Source: 70-18 sp041691815
GTDB taxonomy: Bacteria; Pseudomonadota; Alphaproteobacteria; Acetobacterales; Acetobacteraceae
Reading direction: 5' to 3'
DNA: 19,385 bases
NCBI GenBank assembly: GCA_041691815.1
Contig: JBEPTZ010000082.1
Coordinates: 1 to 19,385, forward strand
Made by a program: the position numbers and the translations under genes. The notes below the pieces were generated by a model. That model saw only the letters and a program-made list of their open reading frames with translations, was not told the DNA's origin and searched no databases. Below are positions 14,683 through 19,385 of this stretch, piece after piece (the stretch's first letter is position 1; each line of letters starts with the position of its first letter).

Positions 14683-15384
14683 TCAGACACGACGGTACAG
14701 CACCACGGAGTCGTCTTGGGCGACGAACCGGGTGGCGGCCCATTGTGCCGAGAGATCGTACCACAGGTCGAGCTTGGCATCGCCGGTCAGAACGTAACGC
14801 CGCGCCTCCACGCTCCTGCCATCGGCCAGCGCCACCGGCGCCGTCGGGTCAATCTGCACCTGCGGCGCCAGCAGCTTGCCGCCTTGCGGGTTGACCATCG
14901 GGCCGTCGAGTTCGGCGCGATTCCAGTGGGTTGCGATCAGCGTTCCCGGTGGCGCGGTGTAGCGGCCGCCCTGGTCGCTCTGCACCGCCAGGCCGGACGA
15001 CGTGGCATGGGCACGCATGAAATGCTTTGCGCCGTCGTCGTCGGTGCGGGCGCTGGCCTCGCGCAGCACGCCACTGCCGTCGGCGGCCAGAGCCCAGGTT
15101 TCCTCGACGTGGTGGGTGTAACGGAATACCGGGATCGGCCCGAACCGGATGACGATGCTGACCTCCGAGGTGACGCGCAGGGCGGCGCCGGTGCGGGCGA
15201 AGCTGACCACGTGCGAGCCGACCGTGACGCCCTCGCGCAGGATGCTGAACGCCAGCCGGTTGCCCGGCGGCAGGCGCAGGATGTCCGGCCGGGTCGTCCG
15301 GGTCTGGGCACGCGCCCCGGAGAACGCGGCGATGGCGGCGAGACCGGCCAGCGCGGCGCGGCGGGGCAACGGGTCAGCTGGCAT
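14683..15384 (-). CDS. Exported DUF6134-like protein
   Basis: The 233-aa product starts at ATG 15384, giving an N-terminus MPADPLPRRAALAGLAAIAA with twin Arg and a hydrophobic core, then a probable cleavage site after GARA (residue 26); ATG 15408 is an alternative that adds eight residues. The mature part is beta-rich (FSILREGVTVGSHVVSFART ... YTHHVEETWALAADGSGVLREASA) and resembles the DUF6134 family, which has no known activity. The start overlaps the CFA-like methyltransferase stop by 11 bases, and 25 bp separate it from the flavoprotein gene. A periplasmic lipid-carrying or lipid-presenting role would fit the operon, but nothing in the sequence proves it. The family call is from pattern memory. 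Confidence 0.75.
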   Translation of the reverse strand: MPADPLPRRAALAGLAAIAAFSGARAQTRTTRPDILRLPPGNRLAFSILREGVTVGSHVVSFARTGAALRVTSEVSIVIRFGPIPVFRYTHHVEETWALAADGSGVLREASARTDDDGAKHFMRAHATSSGLAVQSDQGGRYTAPPGTLIATHWNRAELDGPMVNPQGGKLLAPQVQIDPTAPVALADGRSVEARRYVLTGDAKLDLWYDLSAQWAATRFVAQDDSVVLYRRV

Positions 15385-16597
15385 GTTCGATCCGGTAGAG
15401 TCCGACATCGATGGCCCCGGCGCGAAAACCGCCCTCGCAGTACAGCAGGTAGTATTCCCACATCCGGCGGAAACGCTCGGGGAAGCCCATCGCCGCGATC
15501 TCCGGCCACGCGGCCTGGAAGCGGCGATGCCATTCCGCCAGCGTGCGGGCATAGCTGGTGCCGAAGCACTGGCTTTCCACCAGCCGCAACCCGGCCGCCT
15601 CGACATGCTGGCGCAGCAGTGCCGTGGTCGGCAGCATGCCGCCGGGGAAGATGTAGCGCTGGATGAAATCGGTGGCGGCGCGGTAGCTGTCGTAGCGTCG
15701 CCGGTCGATGGTGATCGCCTGGAGCACGGCGACGCCGCCGGGTGCGAGGCGGGCCTTCAGCGTGGCGAAATAGGTCGGCCAATAGGCCTCGCCGACCGCC
15801 TCGATCATCTCGATCGACACGATGCGGTCGTAGGTTTCCGTCACCTCCCGGTAGTCCTGCAACCGCACTTCGGCGCCGGGCAGGCCGGCCAGCGTGGCTT
15901 CGGCATAGGCGTGCTGCGCCGGCGACAGGGTGATGCCGGTGACCGTGGCGCCGCTGCCGGTGATGATATGGTCGATCAGCCCGCCCCAGCCGCAGCCGAT
16001 CTCCAGCACGCGATGCCCGGCCTCGGGGGCGAGCAGTTCCACCACCCGCTGCTGCTTGGCGCGCTGGGCGTCTTCCAGGCTCTGCTCGGCGTTACTGTAC
16101 AGGGCGGCGGAATACGACATGCCGGGGTCCAGCCAGGCGGCATAGAATTCGTTGCCGAGGTCGTAGTGCTCGACGATGTTGCGGCGGCTGCCGGCGCGGG
16201 TATTGGCGCGAAGCCGGTGGCGCAGCCGCCTGAGCAGGCGCAGCGGCGCCACGCCGTCGATCACCGAGGCCAGGGCGTCGTCGTTGCGGGCGCCGAGTTC
16301 GATCAGCGCGGTCACGTCGGGGCTCGACCAGTCGCCGTCCATATAGGCTTCGGCCAGGCCGATATCGCCGTCGCGCAGCAGCCGGCGCAGGGTGCGCCAG
16401 CGATGCAGCACCAGCGTGGCCTCGGGGCCGGGCGCGGCGCCGACGAAGTTCATGGTCTCGCCGCCTGGGGTCACGACGCGCAGATGCCCGACCTCCAGCG
16501 GCGCGCCGAGGCGGGCCAGCAGGCTGCGCGGTCGCGGCAGCATGGCCAGCAGGCGATGCAGCCCCACCCCCCTTGTGGTTCCCGCCCAGGCCGACAT
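15374..16597 (-). CDS. Cyclopropane-fatty-acyl-phospholipid synthase-like methyltransferase (CFA1)
   Basis: The 407-aa product starts at ATG 16597 behind AGGGAAG. It has the full CFA-synthase layout: an N-terminal lipid-binding region (1-140), YDLGNEFYAAWLDPGMSYSA (145-164), the SAM-binding motif VLEIGCGWGGL (197-207), IEMIEAVG (262-269) and YIFPGGMLPT (315-324). It should transfer a methyl(ene) group from SAM to unsaturated acyl chains of membrane phospholipids. Compared with E. coli Cfa (from memory), the Cys of YSCAY is Ala here and the active-site His of LLHTI is Gln (LQAITI), both bicarbonate contacts, whereas the catalytic Glu and the SAM site remain. It might therefore make a methylated rather than a cyclopropane product. 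First gene of its operon, divergent from the DUF1295 gene. Confidence 0.92.
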   Translation of the reverse strand: MSAWAGTTRGVGLHRLLAMLPRPRSLLARLGAPLEVGHLRVVTPGGETMNFVGAAPGPEATLVLHRWRTLRRLLRDGDIGLAEAYMDGDWSSPDVTALIELGARNDDALASVIDGVAPLRLLRRLRHRLRANTRAGSRRNIVEHYDLGNEFYAAWLDPGMSYSAALYSNAEQSLEDAQRAKQQRVVELLAPEAGHRVLEIGCGWGGLIDHIITGSGATVTGITLSPAQHAYAEATLAGLPGAEVRLQDYREVTETYDRIVSIEMIEAVGEAYWPTYFATLKARLAPGGVAVLQAITIDRRRYDSYRAATDFIQRYIFPGGMLPTTALLRQHVEAAGLRLVESQCFGTSYARTLAEWHRRFQAAWPEIAAMGFPERFRRMWEYYLLYCEGGFRAGAIDVGLYRIEHAS

Positions 16598-16661
16598 CAG
16601 GTGCTTCCCTGCCGCATGCGTCTGCTCCCGCTGTGGCGCCCGCCCTTCGGCCGCCCGCCAT

Positions 16662-16691
16662 GTCCTACGCAGCAGGTCGGCGGATGGATCA
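16662..16691 (-). promoter_or_regulatory. Predicted ECF (RpoE/ChrR-type) promoter for CFA1 operon
   Basis: On the minus strand TGATCC (16686-16691) is followed after 18 bp by TAGGAC (16662-16667). TGATCC with a TAAG-like -10 is the known form of Rhodobacter RpoE (ECF11) promoters. The expected leader is about 58 nt. Confidence 0.5.
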
Positions 16692-16720
16692 CCGGCGGCA
16701 CGGATTGCTGGCTGACCCGG

Positions 16721-16750
16721 TGATCCGATCACCTTGGCGGCCCGTATCGG
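16721..16750 (+). promoter_or_regulatory. Predicted ECF (RpoE/ChrR-type) promoter for DUF1295 operon
   Basis: TGATCC (16721-16726) is followed after 18 bp by TATCGG (16745-16750). The spacing equals that of the opposite promoter. The -10 is weak, and the expected start is almost at the ATG (16756), implying a leaderless or nearly leaderless message. Confidence 0.45.
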
Positions 16751-16755
16751 CTGGC

Positions 16756-17622
16756 ATGAATATCCTGATGCTGCACCCTGCGATTACCGTTCTGCTGCTG
16801 CAAGGCGCTGCGCTGCTGCTGGCGGTGATGGCGCTGGCCTGGATCGTGCAACGGGTGACCGGCAATTCCGGCTGGGTGGACGTGGCCTGGTCGGTGGGCA
16901 CCGGCGCCGCCGGCGTGTGGTTCGCCCTGGCGCCGATGGACGGGGCGGCGATCCAACCGCGCCAGATTGCCGTGGCGAGCCTGGTGGCGGCCTGGTCGAT
17001 ACGGCTGGCACTGCATATCGCACGGCGGGCGTCGGCGGGGCACGACGATCCGCGCTACGCGGCGCTGCGCCAGGAGTGGGGGCAGGCCTATCAGTGGCGG
17101 CTCTCGCTGTTCCTGCTGATCCAGGCGGCGGTGGCCTGGGTGCTGGCGCTGTCCATCCTGCTGGCCGCGCGCAACCCGGCGCCCGGCCTGCGGCTGCTCG
17201 ATATGCTGGGGGTGGCGGTGCTGGCCGCCGCCGTGCTGGGCGAGGCGGTGGCCGACCGGCAGTTGCACCGCTTCAAGCGCGACCCGGTCAACCGCGGCCG
17301 CGTCTGCGACATCGGACTATGGGGCTGGTCGCGGCATCCCAACTACTTTTTCGAATGGCTGGGCTGGTGCGCCTATCCGCTGTTTGCCATCGGCGCCGGC
17401 TGGCCCTGGGGCTGGCTCGCGCTGTCCGGCCCGGCGCTGATGTTCTGGGCGCTGCGCTATGCCTCCGGCGTGCCGCCGCTGGAGGCGCACATGATGCGCC
17501 GCTACGGCACCAGCTTCCGCGCCTACCAGCAACGCGTCGGCCCCTTCCTGCCGATGCCGCCGCGTGCCCTGCGCATGCCTTCCTCGGATGCCCATCCCCC
17601 GCGTCTCGGAGACAAGTCGTGA
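16756..17622 (+). CDS. DUF1295 membrane protein (steroid 5-alpha-reductase-like)
   Basis: The 288-aa product starts at ATG 16756 (MNILMLHPAITVLLLQ). It is an integral membrane protein with about six to seven hydrophobic segments. The family signature is FKRDPVNRGRVCDIGLWGWS (173-192) followed by RHPNYFFEWLGWCAYPLFAI (193-212), similar to the NADPH-binding end of steroid reductases and isoprenylcysteine methyltransferases. DUF1295 proteins regularly accompany CFA-like methyltransferases, COG2907 and DUF1365, and may reduce a double bond in a modified acyl chain (inference). No good ribosome site precedes the ATG, which fits the leaderless prediction. The stop overlaps the next gene as GTGA. 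An upstream extension to 16573 runs through the promoter region and is rejected. Confidence 0.88.
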   Translation: MNILMLHPAITVLLLQGAALLLAVMALAWIVQRVTGNSGWVDVAWSVGTGAAGVWFALAPMDGAAIQPRQIAVASLVAAWSIRLALHIARRASAGHDDPRYAALRQEWGQAYQWRLSLFLLIQAAVAWVLALSILLAARNPAPGLRLLDMLGVAVLAAAVLGEAVADRQLHRFKRDPVNRGRVCDIGLWGWSRHPNYFFEWLGWCAYPLFAIGAGWPWGWLALSGPALMFWALRYASGVPPLEAHMMRRYGTSFRAYQQRVGPFLPMPPRALRMPSSDAHPPRLGDKS

Positions 17623-18644
17623 CCCTGATCACCACCGCAACCAGCCTGGCCGAACGGCTGCCGCTGCCCGACAGCCTCACCACGCTCGGCATTGCCGGGC
17701 TGGTGGCCCGCACCCGCCACAAACTGTCGGTCGGGGGTGCCCCGCATGAGGGCGATTTTGTCGCCGCCATGGCACGCCGGCCGATCGCCGAGTTCACCGC
17801 CAATGCCAACGCACAGCACTACGAGGTGCCGGCGCGATTCTTCGAACTGGTGCTGGGGCCGCGGCGCAAATATTCCTGCTGCCTGTACGCCGCGCCGGAC
17901 AGCAGCCTGGCCGAGGCCGAGGACGTCGCACTGGCGGCCACCGCCGAACATGCCGGGTTGGCCGACGGGCAGGACATATTGGAGCTGGGCTGTGGCTGGG
18001 GCTCGCTGTCGCTGTGGATGGCTGGGCATTTTCCCAATGCGCGCATCACCGCGGTTTCCAATTCGCAGTCGCAGCGCGCCTTCATCATGGCCCGCGCGGC
18101 GGAACTGGGGCTGCGCAACCTCGCCGTGCTGACCGCCGATATGAACGTGTTCAACACTGATGCGCGGTTCGACCGTGTGGTCTCGGTGGAGATGTTCGAG
18201 CACATGTCGAACTGGGAGGCGCTGCTGGGGCGGGTGCGGCTGTGGTTGCGGCCGGAGGGGCGGCTGTTCCTGCATGTGTTCAGCCACCGGAACCGGCCGT
18301 ACCGCTTTGACCCCGAGGACCGCGAGGACTGGATCGCGCAGCATTTCTTCACCGGTGGTATCATGCCGAGCCACGGGCTGATCCGTCGGTTCGGCGATCT
18401 GTTCAGCCTGCAGCAGGACTGGCGCTGGAGCGGCGCCAACTACCAGCGCACTGCCCTGCATTGGCTGGCGAATTTCGACCGCAACGCGGCGGAGATCGAT
18501 GTGGTGCTGCGCCAGACCTACGGGGCACAGGCCGGGCTCTGGCGGCGGCGCTGGCGGCTGTTCTTCCTGGCGACGGCCGGGCTGTTCGGCGATTCCGCCG
18601 GGCAGGAATGGGGTGTCAGCCACTACCTGCTGGCACCCGGTTAG
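17619..18644 (+). CDS. Second CFA-synthase-like SAM methyltransferase (CFA2)
   Basis: The 341-aa product starts at GTG 17619, overlapping the DUF1295 stop by four bases. The SAM-binding motif is ILELGCGWGSL (120-130); further conserved parts are EMFEHM (191-196), LFLHVFSH (216-223) and HFFTGGIMPSH (242-252). Unlike CFA1 it has a shortened N-terminus with YEVPARFFELVLGPRRKYSC (68-87) instead of YDLGN, so it belongs to a different branch. It keeps the Cys and His positions (YSCC, LHVF) that CFA1 has lost. A second methyltransferase of this branch beside DUF1295 is usual in this cluster. It probably acts on lipid acyl chains, but it could act on another lipid-like substrate. The preceding frame is open back to 16734, but that stretch is a shadow of DUF1295. 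Confidence 0.9.
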   Translation: MTLITTATSLAERLPLPDSLTTLGIAGLVARTRHKLSVGGAPHEGDFVAAMARRPIAEFTANANAQHYEVPARFFELVLGPRRKYSCCLYAAPDSSLAEAEDVALAATAEHAGLADGQDILELGCGWGSLSLWMAGHFPNARITAVSNSQSQRAFIMARAAELGLRNLAVLTADMNVFNTDARFDRVVSVEMFEHMSNWEALLGRVRLWLRPEGRLFLHVFSHRNRPYRFDPEDREDWIAQHFFTGGIMPSHGLIRRFGDLFSLQQDWRWSGANYQRTALHWLANFDRNAAEIDVVLRQTYGAQAGLWRRRWRLFFLATAGLFGDSAGQEWGVSHYLLAPG

Positions 18645-18648
18645 CCGG

Positions 18649-19200
18649 ATGTCCGGCTGGTGGCAGCGCCTGGTGGCGCATGACGATCCGCTCATGCGTG
18701 CCGCCAACGTGGTGGCGATGATGCTGGCCGGCAACCAGCCGACCTATCCGCTGTATCTCTGGCTGGCGGTGGGCGGGGCCTGGTGGCATGCCTGGGTCGT
18801 GATGGTCTCGGTGCCATTTTTCGCCGCGGTGCCGTGGGTGGGGCGGCGGCGGCCGCTGCTCGGTCGGTTGCTGCTGGCCACGGCGAGCATTGCCAATGTG
18901 GCGGCGGCCAGCCTGACGTTGGGCTCGCAGGCTGGGCTTTCGGTGCTGCTGCTGCCCTGCGCCGGGTTGGGCGCGATGCTGTTCCGCGCCGGTGAGCGCT
19001 GGGCGATGCTGGGAATTGTCGGCGCGTCGATGCTGGTCTGGCTCGCCCTGGCCGACCGCCCGGGCAGCCTGTTCGACGCCGCGCAATATGCCGCGATCGC
19101 CCGGCTGAATGCACTCAGCGCGCTGGCATTGTTTGGCTTTTTCGGCTTCGTGGCGGGAGGCGCGGCCAGGCCGGAAGGCGGTGCATCTGCCGCCGGATGA
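18649..19200 (+). CDS. Small integral membrane protein of unknown function
   Basis: The 183-aa product starts at ATG 18649, five bases after the CFA2 stop, so it is co-transcribed. It contains about five hydrophobic segments (around 31-50, 51-64, 72-88, 93-108, 117-131) and a final one near 160-175. The N-terminus MSGWWQRLVAHDDPLMRAAN is amphipathic and the C-terminus is short and cytoplasm-like. It is not DUF2878, the membrane protein often found in such clusters, as far as I can tell. It faintly recalls the membrane part of bacterial adenylate cyclases, but no catalytic domain follows. Its place in the operon suggests a role in lipid modification or its sensing; the sequence gives no more. 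Confidence 0.8.
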   Translation: MSGWWQRLVAHDDPLMRAANVVAMMLAGNQPTYPLYLWLAVGGAWWHAWVVMVSVPFFAAVPWVGRRRPLLGRLLLATASIANVAAASLTLGSQAGLSVLLLPCAGLGAMLFRAGERWAMLGIVGASMLVWLALADRPGSLFDAAQYAAIARLNALSALALFGFFGFVAGGAARPEGGASAAG

Positions 19201-19207
19201 TCGGCGG
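19190..19207. terminator. GC hairpin at the end of the plus-strand lipid operon
   Basis: CCGCCG (19190-19195) and CGGCGG (19202-19207) form a 6-bp stem with a 6-nt loop spanning the stop codon. No T-run follows, so it is at best a weak terminator. Confidence 0.25.
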
Positions 19208-19335
19208 GTCGGAAATCCCCGAGCCACCACTGTCCGGCGTGGCTATGCTGCACACCGATGGCCGGAGTCCACATATGTTGTTTCCGGCAGGGCTTCGAAC
19301 ATCTGCTCGGGATTACAGCTGGCTTGGCCATCTAA

Positions 19336-19385
19336 GAGTTTGTCCGGAAACATTATACGGGATTGCAGAGTTTTCGGAGCATGAG
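19336..19385 (+). mobile_element. Possible left edge of an IS5-like insertion sequence
   Basis: The last 50 bp are less GC-rich than the rest. They begin GAGTTTGTCCGGAAAC, which looks like an IS5-family terminal repeat, directly after TAA (19333-19335), a possible TNA target triplet. A GGAG and an ATG (19381) near the edge could begin a transposase gene. The other end is outside the window. Confidence 0.35.

Larger units (their letters stand above)
16598..16755. promoter_or_regulatory. Divergent promoter region of the lipid cluster
   Basis: This 158-bp region separates the divergent CFA1 and DUF1295 genes. It contains a perfect 10-bp inverted repeat, GGATCACCGG (16686-16695) and CCGGTGATCC (16717-16726), 21 bp apart. 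A further GATCACC lies at 16727-16733. The arms place TGATCC outward-facing on both strands. Confidence 0.65.

Noticed and set aside
15149..16723. Long plus-strand frame opposite CFA1
   Set aside because: Shadow frame; it would also run through the divergent promoter region.
18378..18383. Other TGATCC hexamers, e.g. in CFA2 and other coding regions
   Set aside because: A hexamer is expected several times by chance; these lie inside genes, without symmetric partners or a following gene start.
17523..18734. Long minus-strand frame opposite CFA2
   Set aside because: Pro/Gln/Arg-rich shadow of the methyltransferase gene, spanning three plus-strand genes.

Overview
The window is GC-rich, densely coded DNA with no rRNA, tRNA or CRISPR array that I can see. 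The gene families (soxBDAG sarcosine oxidase, FCD-type GntR, the COG2907/DUF1365/CFA-synthase/DUF1295 lipid cluster) and the base composition suggest an alphaproteobacterium, probably Rhodospirillales/Acetobacteraceae-like. That placement is inference, since no phylogenetic marker gene is present.

Left part (1-2403): a minus-strand two-domain cupin protein is followed by the 5' end of a probable LacI-family regulator running off the window. Divergent to the cupin gene is a protein made of two SnoaL/NTF2-like domains. A perfect 16-bp palindrome lies between the divergent starts. A nested AT-rich inverted repeat (2410-2522) separates this part from the next convergent operon and probably works as a two-way terminator.

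Middle (2533-12415, all minus strand): two consecutive transcription units. The upstream one is tauD-like dioxygenase, GntR/FCD regulator, solute-binding protein, permease, permease; it contains no ABC ATPase. The downstream one is a complete heterotetrameric sarcosine oxidase operon in the order soxB-soxD-soxA-soxG. Together they look like an uptake and oxidative-demethylation route for an N-methylated or quaternary amine (inference). The palindrome TGCATTCGAATGCA recurs in front of soxB, at the same place relative to a predicted promoter as in the cupin/SnoaL region. It has the central CG typical of LacI-family operators.

Right part (12610-19200): a divergent lipid-modification cluster. Minus strand: CFA-synthase-like methyltransferase, exported DUF6134-like protein, COG2907 flavoprotein, DUF1365 protein. 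Plus strand: DUF1295 membrane protein, a second CFA-like methyltransferase, a small membrane protein. The divergent promoter region carries two outward-facing TGATCC boxes, each followed 18 bp later by a TA-starting hexamer. This resembles promoters of the RpoE/ChrR (ECF11) singlet-oxygen response, which is known in Rhodobacter to control this family of genes. The last ~50 bp look like the edge of an insertion sequence, but too little is present to be sure.
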